From Dyella acidiphila (GTDB lineage Bacteria > Pseudomonadota > Gammaproteobacteria > Xanthomonadales > Rhodanobacteraceae): a stretch of DNA of 64,000 nucleotides. The position numbers and the translations under genes were made by a program. Location: the NCBI RefSeq assembly GCF_014863405.1, contig NZ_JACZZA010000004.1:62001-126000 (forward strand), given 5' to 3'. Within the stretch, counting starts at the first letter, position 1. Every line of letters begins with the position of its first letter. Of the stretch, positions 35,699-44,760 are shown piece after piece. Below the pieces are notes generated by a model that made no database searches, was not told where the DNA came from, and worked only from the letters and a program-made list of their open reading frames with translations.

Positions 35699-37465
35699 TC
35701 AAGCACTTGCCTGGTTACACGAACCGAGCTTGGGAAAACGCGCCAGAATCGCCTTGCGGATCCCGGGCAGATCGAGCCCGGCCTCGCTCAGCACTTCCTC
35801 GCGGGTGCCGTGCTCCAGATAGGTATCGGGCAGGCCCAGATGCAGGATCGGCAAGGTTACACCATGTGCCGCCAGACATTCGGCCACGCCCGAGCCCGCA
35901 CCGCCCGCCACCGCGTTGTCCTCCAGGGTGACGAAGCCGCCATGCTCTTTCGCCAGCTCCAACAGCAAGGTTTCATCCAGCGGCTTCACAAAACGCATAT
36001 TGACCAGGGTGGCGCCAAGCTCGTCGGCGATTTCCGTGGCCGGCGCCAGCATCGCGCCAAAACTGAGAATCGCCAGCCCGTGGCCGCGGCGGCGCAGTTC
36101 GGCCTTGCCGATCGGCAAGGTATCCAGGCTGCTGCTGATCGCCACGCCCGGGCCGTTGCCGCGCGGATAGCGGATTGCCGCCGGGCCGGGGTAGCCGAAG
36201 CCGGTGCTGAGCATGGCGCGGCATTCGTTCTCGTCGGCCGGCGCCATCACCAGCAGGTTGGGCACGCAGCGCAGAAAGCTCAGATCGAAGCTGCCCGCAT
36301 GCGTGGCGCCGTCGGGGCCGACCACGCCGGCACGGTCGATGGCGAAAGTTACGTCCAGATTCTGCAGCGCCACGTCGTGGATGGTCTGGTCGTAGGCGCG
36401 CTGCAAAAAGCTGGAGTAGATCGCCACCACCGGCTTGGCGCCTTCGCACGCCATGCCGGCCGCCAGGGTCACGGCGTGCTGTTCGGCAATCGCCACGTCG
36501 AAATAGCGTTGCGGATATTCGCGTGAAAAACGCACCAGGCCCGAGCCCTCGCGCATGGCCGGCGTGATGGCGAGCAGGCGGTCGTCTGCGGCGGCCATAT
36601 CGCACAGCCAGTCGCCGAAGACATCCGAATAAGTAGGCCGCGACGGACCGGATTTTTTCACCACGCCGGCGAGCGGATCGAACGGCCCCACCGCGTGATA
36701 TTCGATCTGCGCCTGCTCTGCCGGCGCATAGCCCTTGCCCTTGGTCGTGATCACATGCAGCAGCTGCGGGCCGGGCAGGTGCTTCACCGCGCGCAGCGCA
36801 TGCAGCAGCTGCGCCACATCGTGGCCGTCCACCGGGCCGTTGTAGTGAAACCCCATTTCTTCGAACAGCGTGCCAGGCAGGTGCGATTTGGTCAGGCCAC
36901 CTACGTTCTCGCTGATCGACATGCCGTTGTCGTTGAACACCACCAGCATGTCCGCGTTGACGTCGGCCGCATGATTGAGCGCCTCGAACGCCATGCCGGC
37001 AGTCATCGCGCCATCGCCGACCACGGTGACCAGCTTGCGCGGATCGCCCTTGCGCCTGAGCGCGATGGCCATGCCCAGGGCGGCGGAAATCGAGGTGGAG
37101 GAGTGACCGACGCCGAAGGTGTCGTAGTCGCTTTCCGCGCGACGCGGGAACGGCGCCAGGCCACCCTTCCGCTTGATGGTGGTGATCAGGTCGCGGCGGC
37201 CGGTCAGGATTTTGTGCGGGTAGCACTGGTGGCCCACGTCCCAGACCAGTCGGTCGTGCGGGGTGTCGAACACGGCATGCAGCGCCACCGTCAGCTCGAC
37301 CACCCCCAGCCCCGCCCCGAAATGACCGCCGGAACTTGCGACGGCCTCGATCAGGTAGCTGCGCAATTCGCCGGCCACCGCGGCCAACTGCTCGTCGGAG
37401 AGGCGGCGAAGATCTGCCGGCGCCTGGATCGCGGACAGCTGCGGGTAGCGGGACAGGTCGATCAT
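35699..37465 (-). CDS. dxs: 1-Deoxy-D-xylulose-5-phosphate synthase
   Basis: 588 residues; first enzyme of the MEP isoprenoid pathway, condensing pyruvate and glyceraldehyde 3-phosphate with thiamine diphosphate. Visible landmarks: [18 protein letters not shown], the ThDP/Mg motif [19 protein letters not shown] with VFNDNGMSI, and the transketolase-like half with [16 protein letters not shown] and [15 protein letters not shown]. Slightly shorter than E. coli Dxs (620). hpnN lies 110 bp downstream on the same strand. Confidence 0.96.
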   Translation of the reverse strand: MIDLSRYPQLSAIQAPADLRRLSDEQLAAVAGELRSYLIEAVASSGGHFGAGLGVVELTVALHAVFDTPHDRLVWDVGHQCYPHKILTGRRDLITTIKRKGGLAPFPRRAESDYDTFGVGHSSTSISAALGMAIALRRKGDPRKLVTVVGDGAMTAGMAFEALNHAADVNADMLVVFNDNGMSISENVGGLTKSHLPGTLFEEMGFHYNGPVDGHDVAQLLHALRAVKHLPGPQLLHVITTKGKGYAPAEQAQIEYHAVGPFDPLAGVVKKSGPSRPTYSDVFGDWLCDMAAADDRLLAITPAMREGSGLVRFSREYPQRYFDVAIAEQHAVTLAAGMACEGAKPVVAIYSSFLQRAYDQTIHDVALQNLDVTFAIDRAGVVGPDGATHAGSFDLSFLRCVPNLLVMAPADENECRAMLSTGFGYPGPAAIRYPRGNGPGVAISSSLDTLPIGKAELRRRGHGLAILSFGAMLAPATEIADELGATLVNMRFVKPLDETLLLELAKEHGGFVTLEDNAVAGGAGSGVAECLAAHGVTLPILHLGLPDTYLEHGTREEVLSEAGLDLPGIRKAILARFPKLGSCNQASA

Positions 37466-37500
37466 CCGCGTATTGTTAATCCTGCGTTAGGGAGGGGCAA

Positions 37501-37530
37501 GCAAAACCGGGCGCCGCCAGGGCACCCGGT
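37501..37530 (-). terminator. Rho-independent terminator after the HNH gene
   Basis: On the minus strand ACCGGGTGCC pairs with GGCGCCCGGT (one G-T pair) around CTGGC, followed by TTTTGCTT. It separates the HNH gene from dxs. Confidence 0.8.
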
Positions 37531-37558
37531 CAAATGGCACTCAGTTTGGCGGTGCGGC

Positions 37559-38158
37559 TCAGGCCAGGGCTTCGCGTCGGTGGCGGGGCAGGTGACTGAC
37601 CAGGAATTCCATCTGGTCGGCCAGGATATTGCGGTTGGACAGGATCAGGTGCTCCACCCAGCTCGGCCGGTAGGGCACCGCCAGCAGGGGCATATTGGCC
37701 TCCTGCGGGGTGCGGTTGGCCTTCTTGAGGTTGCAGGCCAGGCAGGCGCAGACCACGTTTTCCCAATCGTCGCGGCCGTGCTTGGAAATCGGCAGCACGT
37801 GGTCGCGGGTCAGCTCGCCGCGGCTGAAGCGCTCGCCGCAGTACATGCACAGATAACGATCGCGCCCGAAAAGGGCGCTGTTGGTAAGGGCTGGGGCGGG
37901 GTCGATCGCGTGGTCGCGGCAGTGTCCGGTGCTGGCCACGATGGGATGGAGCTGGATCTGGCTCTGCCTGCCCAGGCTGCGGTTATGGCCGCCGTGCACG
38001 GTCAGGCAAGGGTCGCCCAGGGTCCAGGCCACGGCCTCGCGGACGTACAGGCAAACTGCGTCCTGCCAGCTGATCCAGTCGAGAATCCGGCCGGCCGCGT
38101 CCAGCGACAGCACGCGGGTCGCGTTCAGGTCGGCCTGCTTTGGCACTTCCATCAGCAT
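37559..38158 (-). CDS. HNH endonuclease family protein
   Basis: 199 residues. The C-terminal half has a zinc-supported HNH fold: CMYCGERFSRGELTRDHVLP, then SKHGRDDWENVVCACLACNL with KKANRTPQEA, giving two CxxC pairs and the D-H and N of the active site. The N-terminal half (VLSLDAAGRILDWISWQDAV) is typical of a chromosomal HNH group widespread in proteobacteria. No methylase or toxin partner is nearby, so this is not a clear restriction system; function unknown. Confidence 0.87.
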   Translation of the reverse strand: MLMEVPKQADLNATRVLSLDAAGRILDWISWQDAVCLYVREAVAWTLGDPCLTVHGGHNRSLGRQSQIQLHPIVASTGHCRDHAIDPAPALTNSALFGRDRYLCMYCGERFSRGELTRDHVLPISKHGRDDWENVVCACLACNLKKANRTPQEANMPLLAVPYRPSWVEHLILSNRNILADQMEFLVSHLPRHRREALA

Positions 38159-38413
38159 GCGTTTCGTCCTTCACCCAGTAGCGAAAGAGCGCCCATCCAT
38201 GCAACGGTGCTCGGATTTTCCGCAGCATAGAACAAATTGATTGCAAAACGCATGCAAAGGCCCGCGGATATTGTCCCAAAAACCAGGACTTGTGATGATT
38301 CGCCCCGGGCTCCCGGCGCTGATATAGTGACTGTTCATCTGTAGACCCGACGCCGGGTTTGGGAGGGGAAGCCTGGGTGGCGGCCCCGGCACGGCGGGGC
38401 AGAGGTAAGCAAC

Positions 38414-39175
38414 GTGGCTGAAGTACTTTTCTACGAGCGGCCGGTACCGCTCAATCGCACCGCGCACAAGGATCTGCGCATCAAGGGATTGCAGAACCTG
38501 AGGTTCGCACACGGCGTGCATTCCGTGCCGCTGACCTGCGCCGAATTCCCCGTCACCGCCCGCGACATCCCGATCCTGTTCGCCGGCCCCGACATGGCCA
38601 GCGCCGGTCCGATGGCGTTGCTGGGTCTGCGCCAGAACGAAAACCTGTTCCTGGACGACAACGGCCAGTGGGCACAGAACGTCTACATCCCGGCGTTCGT
38701 GCGCCGTTATCCGTTCGTGCTGGCCGAGAAGCCGCCGGGCGCGGAAGGCGACGATTTCACCGTGTTCCTCGATGAAGCCTACGAAGGTTTCAACAACAGC
38801 GAAGGCGAGCGCCTGTTCCAGGACGACGGCAGCGAAAGCGACGTGCTGAAGAACGCCGTGAATTTCCTCGGCGAATTCCAGCAGCACGTGGCGCGCACCC
38901 GCCAGTTCATGGACGACCTGCGCAAGTACGACCTGCTCGAAGGCCGCAATATCCGCCTGGAGCGCAACGGCAACGTGCTCAACCTCAACGGTCTGTTCGT
39001 GATCAACGAGGAAAAGCTGCGCAAGATCGATGCGGAAACCGCACACCGTTTCCTGATGGACGGCACCATGGGCTGGATCTATGCCCATCTGCTGTCGCTG
39101 CAGAACGTCGATCGTGTGGGCCAGCGCCTAGCTCTGCGCGAGGAAGTGGAAGCGTCGAACCAGACCAAGAACTGA
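38414..39175 (+). CDS. SapC family protein
   Basis: 253 residues, soluble. Starts at GTG 38414, preceded by AGAGG at 38401-38405. The sequence (VPLNRTAHKDLRIKG, FAHGVHSVPLTCAEFP, NVYIPAFVRRYPFVLAE) matches the SapC family, named from S-layer genes of Campylobacter but found in many bacteria without S-layers. No signal peptide. Role unknown; gene is solitary and closed by a terminator. Confidence 0.86.
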   Translation: MAEVLFYERPVPLNRTAHKDLRIKGLQNLRFAHGVHSVPLTCAEFPVTARDIPILFAGPDMASAGPMALLGLRQNENLFLDDNGQWAQNVYIPAFVRRYPFVLAEKPPGAEGDDFTVFLDEAYEGFNNSEGERLFQDDGSESDVLKNAVNFLGEFQQHVARTRQFMDDLRKYDLLEGRNIRLERNGNVLNLNGLFVINEEKLRKIDAETAHRFLMDGTMGWIYAHLLSLQNVDRVGQRLALREEVEASNQTKN

Positions 39176-39194
39176 TTGCTCTTGCAGCGATCGC

Positions 39195-39224
39195 GAAAAA
39201 GCCGCCCACCGGGCGGCTTTTTTT
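39195..39224 (+). terminator. Rho-independent terminator after sapC
   Basis: AAAAAGCCGCCC, loop ACC, GGGCGGCTTTTTTT. The nested repeat copy B begins seven bases later. Confidence 0.92.
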
Positions 39225-39230
39225 GTGCGC

Positions 39231-39317
39231 GTAGGTTGGGTTGGCGCAGCGTAACCCAACAATGTCGTGTGGCTTCGATGGAGATTTGTTGGGTTACGCT
39301 GCGCTAACCCAACCTAC
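39231..39317. repeat. Nested inverted repeat, copy B
   Basis: A 30-nt left arm (39231-39260) and its inverted right arm (39288-39317) differ at a single base and enclose 27 bases of unrelated sequence. Each arm itself folds: TTGGGTT and TAACCCAA pair around the GCGCAGCG core. It sits between sapC and the RidA gene. Confidence 0.92.
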
Positions 39318-39332
39318 GGCGGTGGGCGGTGT

Positions 39333-39845
39333 TTAGGGGCGCACTGCGGTTACTTCGATTTCCACGCGGAAGCCTGGATTGGCCAGCGCCGCCACCTGCA
39401 CCGCCGAACGCGCCGGCAGCTTGGGCTGCTCCTTGGTGCCGAAGAACTTGGTGTAGCCGGCCATGAAGCCGGCGAAATCCATCTGGCCGCCGTGCTCCGC
39501 ATCGCCCACCAGAAACACATTCATCTTCACGATGTCGCCCATGTCCAGGTGCATGGCCTGCAACTGCTGCTGGATATGGGTAAGTGCGCCGATGGTCTGC
39601 GTCTCGGTGTTGCCATAGGCGGCCAGGCTGTCTTTCGGCGCCTTGGCATCCGCCACTGGCGGTACGTTGCCGCTGAGATAAATGGTGGCCTTGCCCGCCG
39701 GCACTTCCACTGCGGCGGAAATCGGAAAATGGCTGTTGGGTATCGGATAGCGCACCACGTCCTGGGCGCTGCTGGCAAAGGAGACCAGCAGCGTGGCGAG
39801 CGCTGCGGCGTGGATGGCCTTGTGCACGGCGGGTCTCCTGATCAT
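39333..39845 (-). CDS. Exported RidA family imine/enamine deaminase
   Basis: 170 residues. Unlike cytosolic RidA (about 130), it has a signal peptide (MIRRPAVHKAIHAAALATLL ending SFASSAQD). The family's catalytic Arg is present in LPARSAVQV (Arg146) and the Glu in RVEIEVTAV (Glu162/164), so hydrolysis of reactive imines to keto compound and ammonia is expected. The start overlaps the stop of the cytochrome gene as ATGA, making it the last gene of a three-gene operon with a flavin amine oxidase; its job is probably to clear the imine product in the periplasm. Confidence 0.87.
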   Translation of the reverse strand: MIRRPAVHKAIHAAALATLLVSFASSAQDVVRYPIPNSHFPISAAVEVPAGKATIYLSGNVPPVADAKAPKDSLAAYGNTETQTIGALTHIQQQLQAMHLDMGDIVKMNVFLVGDAEHGGQMDFAGFMAGYTKFFGTKEQPKLPARSAVQVAALANPGFRVEIEVTAVRP

Positions 39846-40300
39846 GGTTTGGATGGCTGATCTTGCGGGTGCATGGCAGCGACCTGCGCCGCCGTGATGC
39901 TGTCGGTGTAGTGATTGCCGAAATGCGAACGCACGTAGTTGATCACCTCGGCAATCTGCTCGTCGCTCAGCTTGGTGTCTTCGAAGAAACTGCCTTGCGT
40001 GGCAGGCTTCATTTCGAACGAGGGCATGTCGTGCCGCCCGAACAGAATCACCGCCGCCATATATTGCGCGGAGGCCAGCTTGGGATTGCCGGTGAGCGCG
40101 GGATACCTGCCGGCACCGGTGGCGCCTTTGGCATCGGGCATATGGCAGCCCTGGCAGATGTGCTGGAAGATGCCTTCGCCATGGGCGTTCTTGATGCTGC
40201 TGCGCGTATACAGCGCGTCGTCCATGGACTGCGCGTTCACCGTACCGCTGCACGCGAGCAACACGGTCATTGCGCACGCATAGGAGAGCGGACGGCTCAT
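39842..40300 (-). CDS. Periplasmic c-type cytochrome of the amine oxidase operon
   Basis: 152 residues. Start at 40300 gives the signal sequence MSRPLSYACAMTVLLACSGT with cleavage near VNAQS. One haem site CQGCH (Cys49, Cys52, His53) and a later FGRHDMPSFEMK that can supply the axial Met identify a class I monohaem cytochrome c. Overlaps by four bases with both neighbours (ATGA each time). Predicted to take electrons from the flavin enzyme encoded just upstream and pass them to the respiratory chain. Confidence 0.88.
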   Translation of the reverse strand: MSRPLSYACAMTVLLACSGTVNAQSMDDALYTRSSIKNAHGEGIFQHICQGCHMPDAKGATGAGRYPALTGNPKLASAQYMAAVILFGRHDMPSFEMKPATQGSFFEDTKLSDEQIAEVINYVRSHFGNHYTDSITAAQVAAMHPQDQPSKP

Positions 40301-41901
40301 GCCGCACCTCCGGCCAGGATGCGCTGATGCAGGCGCGTCACCAGGTCCAGCGCCGAGGTCACGGCGCCTTCCTGCCAGGCCGGCAAATAGGAAGCATGCT
40401 CGCCGGCCAGCGCAATGCGACCGTCGATCTGGCACAGGTTGTCGTAGTGCTTGGCGCGCAGTTCGTCCGACCACGATGCGAAGCAGCCCATGGTGAAGGG
40501 CGAGCGATGCCAGGCCACGGCCATGCCGTTCTCGAATTCCGCCCGGTATTGCGGATGGATCTGGCTACCGTATTCAACCGCTTTGCGAATCCGTTCGGCC
40601 GGCGTCATGGCGGTGAACTCGTAAGCATTGAGGCCCCACACATAGGCGCCCAGCAGCACGCCCTTGCGGCTGTGGAAATCGTTGCTGGGGTAGCTGATGG
40701 TGTTGATCGGCAGATCGGTGGCGGTGACGCCGCCATAGATGTCCTCATCTTCTTCCCAGAAGCGGCGCTTGAATTGCAGCCCCACTTTCACGGTTGCCGC
40801 ATACGGCACGGCGCCGATCGCCTCGGCCATCGGCGTGCTCACGTTGATCGGAATCTGGCTGAGGATGGACAGCGGAATCGTGCAGATGCACCAGTCGGCG
40901 CGGCTGGTCTGCGCTGCACCGGGATGCTGCGCATCCACATGCGTCACGCTGACGCCGTGCGCATCCTGCTGGATGCCGGTGACCTTGCGCTGGTAGCGAA
41001 TCAGTCCATGCAGTTCGCGGCCGAATGCTTCGCCGATCCGCCCCATGCCGCCGACCGGCTGGAACAGGGTGGTCTGGAACTCGAAGATCTCGCCCTCGGT
41101 AAGGTTGCGCCACAGCTTCGAATCGAGCACGTCGTGCAGTTGCAGCGGCTGCGAATCGGTAGGCCTGGCGGACAGGCCGCCGCCTGGCGGCTTGTCGAAG
41201 CCGCGCCGGTTGCTCACACCGGGCCCGGCAGCGTAGGCGTAGTTTTTATCGAGTGCGCCCCAGCCGCGCAGCGAATCCAGCAGCTGCGCCTGGTCATCTT
41301 TGCTGATCTGCGCATCGAGCTTGCCCTGTTGCGCCACTTTCGCCAGCAGCTCGGCGATATGGCCGCGGTAGTCGGCATTGATGCTGCGATAGCGCTGCGG
41401 CTTGCCGCCGAAGGCGTTGGCACTGTGCAGGTAGGCGTTGTGATTGACCTGCACGAAGGGCTCGAGCGGTACTTTGAGTTTCTTGCAGTAATCGAGCAGA
41501 CCGCGATGGTGATAGGGAATGCGCCACGGACCCGGATTGATATACAGGCCGCGGTCGAACTGGCAATGCTGGGTATAGCCGCCCAGTTCGGTGTAGGTGT
41601 CGCCGCCGCGCAGCGTCCAGTTGCGGCCGCCGGGACGGCCGTTGTATTCCAGCAATTGCACCTTGTAGCCGGCCTGGCGCAATTCATAGGCCGCCACCAT
41701 GCCGGCCAGTCCCGCTCCCAGTATCAACACCGAGGTGCCGCGTGGCGCCCCTTGCAACTGCGGCGTGCCGCGGTACGGCGATTCGGCGGCAAAGCCCAGG
41801 CTGCTCATCGCCTGGTACATCGCCGCACCGCCCGCACTCACGCCGATCATGCGCAGCAGATCGCGGCGCGTCATGGATGATCCCGAACTTTCCCCTTGCA
41901 T
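40297..41901 (-). CDS. Tat-exported flavin amine oxidase/dehydrogenase
   Basis: 534 residues. Signal: MTRRDLLRMIGVSAGGAAMY carries the twin arginine near the N-terminus; ATG 41901 has GAGGGG upstream, while ATG 41874 would start directly at the Tat motif. FAD binding is shown by VLILGAGLAGMVAAYEL, the amine-oxidase GG-R motif NGRPGGRNWTLRGGDTYTE and the C-terminal RIALAGEHASYLPAWQEGAV. It oxidises an unknown amine or amino acid to an imine. Cotranscribed with a cytochrome c and an exported RidA, it resembles NicA2 of Pseudomonas putida, which is a dehydrogenase using cytochrome c rather than oxygen. Confidence 0.88.
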   Translation of the reverse strand: MQGESSGSSMTRRDLLRMIGVSAGGAAMYQAMSSLGFAAESPYRGTPQLQGAPRGTSVLILGAGLAGMVAAYELRQAGYKVQLLEYNGRPGGRNWTLRGGDTYTELGGYTQHCQFDRGLYINPGPWRIPYHHRGLLDYCKKLKVPLEPFVQVNHNAYLHSANAFGGKPQRYRSINADYRGHIAELLAKVAQQGKLDAQISKDDQAQLLDSLRGWGALDKNYAYAAGPGVSNRRGFDKPPGGGLSARPTDSQPLQLHDVLDSKLWRNLTEGEIFEFQTTLFQPVGGMGRIGEAFGRELHGLIRYQRKVTGIQQDAHGVSVTHVDAQHPGAAQTSRADWCICTIPLSILSQIPINVSTPMAEAIGAVPYAATVKVGLQFKRRFWEEDEDIYGGVTATDLPINTISYPSNDFHSRKGVLLGAYVWGLNAYEFTAMTPAERIRKAVEYGSQIHPQYRAEFENGMAVAWHRSPFTMGCFASWSDELRAKHYDNLCQIDGRIALAGEHASYLPAWQEGAVTSALDLVTRLHQRILAGGAA

Positions 41902-42014
41902 CACTCAGCCCCTCACAAACCAAGCGTGCAGCACATCGCATCCGGCGACCGGGCGACAGTGACATAAGACATGCCTGAGGCTGGCGCTCCGCCGCGTGCA
42001 GACGCTGCGCGCAG

Positions 42015-42488
42015 TCAGTGGGTGGGTTTGGCTAGCCGCAGCAGGTCCACGCTGTAGCCCGCCGCTTCATACAGCGCCAGCGCACGCGCATTGCCGGGGA
42101 ATACCGCCAGTGTCACCAATTGGCACTGATGCTCGCGCGCCCAGGCTTCGGCGTGCTCCATCAGCGCCTTGCCCACGCCTTGGCCTTCGTGGCGCGGCGC
42201 CACCGCCAGATCGGAGATATGGCAGTTGGCGCGGCCGGTGAAGTAATCCTGGGTTTTCTGCAGATGGATAAAGCCCACCCGCTCGCCCTCGCCGTTTTCG
42301 GCCACGAACACGTAGCTGTTGGACGGCTGCTCATCCAGGTGGCGGCCGAGGTCCTTGCGGATGCCCTCGATGCATTCGTGCCGCTTGCGCCAGGCGGGCA
42401 GGCTGAAATCCACGAAGCGGGGAACCAGGCCGAGGATGAAATCGTCGTCATCCTCGGCAAGACGGATATGAAAAGCGTTGTCACTCAT
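42015..42488 (-). CDS. GNAT family N-acetyltransferase
   Basis: 157 residues. Start at 42488 (MSDNAFHIRLAEDDDDFILG). The acetyl-CoA pyrophosphate loop is RHEGQGVGKALMEHAEAWAR, preceded by the strand ISDLAVAP and followed by LVTLAVFPGNARALALYEAA. Such single-domain GNATs acetylate small molecules or protein N-termini; the substrate is not evident. The gene stands alone. Confidence 0.88.
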   Translation of the reverse strand: MSDNAFHIRLAEDDDDFILGLVPRFVDFSLPAWRKRHECIEGIRKDLGRHLDEQPSNSYVFVAENGEGERVGFIHLQKTQDYFTGRANCHISDLAVAPRHEGQGVGKALMEHAEAWAREHQCQLVTLAVFPGNARALALYEAAGYSVDLLRLAKPTH

Positions 42489-42576
42489 GCGTCGGCCGGT
42501 CGGCAAGAACGGAAACGGGTAAGCCCGGTTCTACACCCAAGCAGGGCGCGGTTGGAAGTCCCTTGGCCGTCATGGC

Positions 42577-42610
42577 GCATGCCCCGCCCGCCGGAACGGG
42601 CGGGGCATGC
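42577..42610. terminator. 14-bp GC hairpin after the CocE-type hydrolase gene
   Basis: GCATGCCCCGCCCG, loop CCGGAA, CGGGCGGGGCATGC: a perfect 14-bp stem starting seven bases past the stop codon of the gene on the minus strand. There is no T run, so it may act as an RNA 3'-end stabiliser or a U-less terminator. Confidence 0.55.
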
Positions 42611-42616
42611 CGGCGA

Positions 42617-44593
42617 TCAGTCGCCGATGACCGGCAGTGCGATATAGCTGGCCTCGTCCGCCGCGTGGTAAATGCGCTGCGTGGCCTTCTGATAATCGCC
42701 CGGCTTGGCCCAGAAGATATTCGGCACGAAAGTCTGCGGATTGCGGTCGTAGAGCGGGAACCAGCTGGACTGCACCTGCACCATCACGCGGTGGCCCGGC
42801 AGGAATACATGATTGGCGTTGGGCAGTTCGAAGCGGTACGCGAGCGGCTGGTTGGCGGCCAGCGGCTTGGGCGTGTCGAAGCCTTCGCGATAGCGGCCGC
42901 GGAAAATATCCATCGCCACGGCGAGCTGATAGCCACCCATTTCCGGCTGCTCGCTGACCTGGTCCGGATACACGTCGATCAGCTTCACCACCCAGTCGCT
43001 GTCGGTGCCGCTGGTGGAGGCCACCAGGTGCACCATCGGTGCGCCGGCAATGGTCAGCGGCTGGGTCAGCACGTCGGAGACATAGGTGACCACGTCGGTG
43101 CGGCCGGATGCTTCGCGCTGGTCGTCCACCAGCCACTGCGACCAGGTGAGGCCGTTGTCGTAGCCGATCGGCTGGCTCGGGCGTGCGCGGAACGATACCG
43201 GATGCGCCGGATCGGAAATGTATTCGTCGTAGCCTGCGCCCGTTGCCGGTGCGCTGAAGCCCAGCTTGTTATCAGGCTGCAGATAGAGCGCGCGGCTCTT
43301 TGTCTTGCAGCCGTCCTCGCAGGCCAGCGGCCAGTGGCTGAGCCGCTGCCATTGATTGGTGCCGGTCTGGTACGCGGTTACCGGGGCGATGTCGGCCTTG
43401 GGCGCGCCATCCTTCAGGTACTGCGCCAGATACGGCCGCAGGATGTGCTCGCGGAAATACTTGCCGGTGTCGCTGCCGAAACGGATCGCGCCGAGCGCGC
43501 TGGCATCCTCGATTTCCTGGCCGTGATGCCAGGGGCCCATCACCAGCTTCACCATGTTGCCGCCGGTGTCCTTGGGCTTGATCGCGCGATACACCGCGAG
43601 CGCGCCGTAGATGTCTTCCTGGTCCCACAGGCTGTGCACCAGCATGGTCGGCACTTTCAGCGGCTGCGCGGCGAGCACCTTGTCCACCGCCTGCTCGCTC
43701 CAGAACGAGTCGTAGGCCGGATGCGCCACCAGCTTGTTCCAGAAGCCGAGCTGTTCCATGCCGTACTGGCGACCCAGTTCGCCGGCCGAGCCGGCCTGCA
43801 TGAACAGGTCGTAGTCGTCGTGATAGCTGGTCCACCACTTGTAGAAATTGTCGCGGCTGGCGCTCTGCTCGTAGATGTAGGCCATGTTCTGCTGGCGGAA
43901 GGCGCCGTGATGGAACCAGTCGTCACCCATCCAGCCGTCCACCATCGGGTTCATCGGCACCGCCACTTTCAGCGCCGGATGCGGATTCACCAGCGACATC
44001 AGCGGCTCGAAGCCGTCATAGGAAATGCCGATGGTGCCGACCTTGCCGTTCGATTCGGGAACGTTCTTCACCAGCCAGTCGATGGTGTCGTAGGTATCGG
44101 TAGCGTCGTCCACCGGCGTGGGATTGAGCGGGCCATGCACCGGCCGGTTCATCACGTAATCGCCTTCCGAACCGTATTTGCCGCGGATGTCCTGGATGAC
44201 GCGGATGTAATGGTCTTCCACGATCACGTCGGTGGCGTTGTCGTAGCCTTCCAGCATCGGGCCGAGATGGCCGCTCAGCACGTGGTGGGTCAGTTCCTTC
44301 GCGTCGTACGGCGTGCGCGTCATCACGATGCCGGCATGCGTGGTGCCCTTGGGAATCAGGATCACCGTATTGAGCTTGACGCCGTCGCGCATCGGGATCA
44401 TCACGTCGCGCTCGACGTAGTCGTAGCTGCCGGTGACCGGCGTGAACTGGGCCGGCGTTTCGCTGGGGTAGTTGGGGTATTGCGAAGTGTCTGGCGCATC
44501 CATCGCCGTCACGGCACCGCTCAGGCTGAGCAGCAGGGCAAACATGGCAGGCGTGAGCCTGCGTAAAGCGATCGCGGCACGACTCGACTTCAT
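42617..44593 (-). CDS. CocE/NonD family exported hydrolase (alpha-amino acid ester hydrolase type)
   Basis: 658 residues. Start at 44593 is backed by GGGGAG and gives a signal peptide (LRRLTPAMFALLLSLSGAVT). The S15-type alpha/beta-hydrolase core holds RTPYDAKE, the nucleophile elbow GTIGISYDGFEPLM and a cap region (DGWMGDDWFHHGAFRQQNMA), followed by the jelly-roll C-terminal domain (LTIAGAPMVHLVASTSGTDS, FLPGHRVMVQVQSSWFPLYD). Likely cleaves amide or ester bonds of acylated amino acids, peptides or beta-lactam-like compounds in the periplasm; exact substrate unknown. Confidence 0.88.
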   Translation of the reverse strand: MKSSRAAIALRRLTPAMFALLLSLSGAVTAMDAPDTSQYPNYPSETPAQFTPVTGSYDYVERDVMIPMRDGVKLNTVILIPKGTTHAGIVMTRTPYDAKELTHHVLSGHLGPMLEGYDNATDVIVEDHYIRVIQDIRGKYGSEGDYVMNRPVHGPLNPTPVDDATDTYDTIDWLVKNVPESNGKVGTIGISYDGFEPLMSLVNPHPALKVAVPMNPMVDGWMGDDWFHHGAFRQQNMAYIYEQSASRDNFYKWWTSYHDDYDLFMQAGSAGELGRQYGMEQLGFWNKLVAHPAYDSFWSEQAVDKVLAAQPLKVPTMLVHSLWDQEDIYGALAVYRAIKPKDTGGNMVKLVMGPWHHGQEIEDASALGAIRFGSDTGKYFREHILRPYLAQYLKDGAPKADIAPVTAYQTGTNQWQRLSHWPLACEDGCKTKSRALYLQPDNKLGFSAPATGAGYDEYISDPAHPVSFRARPSQPIGYDNGLTWSQWLVDDQREASGRTDVVTYVSDVLTQPLTIAGAPMVHLVASTSGTDSDWVVKLIDVYPDQVSEQPEMGGYQLAVAMDIFRGRYREGFDTPKPLAANQPLAYRFELPNANHVFLPGHRVMVQVQSSWFPLYDRNPQTFVPNIFWAKPGDYQKATQRIYHAADEASYIALPVIGD

Positions 44594-44707
44594 GGTGACT
44601 CCCCTTTGGGTATGCCCGGCTAGCCTAGCGTTTAATTCGCGCGCGCGGGTAGGGTCGAACCATGCCTCAGCGACCTGTGTTGCGAGAGCGCTTGTGACGG
44701 CATGCAT

Positions 44708-44736
44708 AAAAAAAGCCCGGACCAGCCGGGCTTTTT
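44708..44736 (-). terminator. Rho-independent terminator after the acyl-CoA dehydrogenase gene
   Basis: AAAAAAAGCCCGG, loop ACCAG, CCGGGCTTTTT; on the minus strand a long T run follows the stem, 25 bp past the stop codon. Confidence 0.9.
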
Positions 44737-44760
44737 CTTCAGGCACAGAAAGAACGAGGA

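Noticed and set aside
37559-38158. Restriction-modification or toxin system around the HNH gene
   Set aside because: No methylase, specificity subunit, immunity or antitoxin gene is adjacent; neighbours are dxs and sapC.
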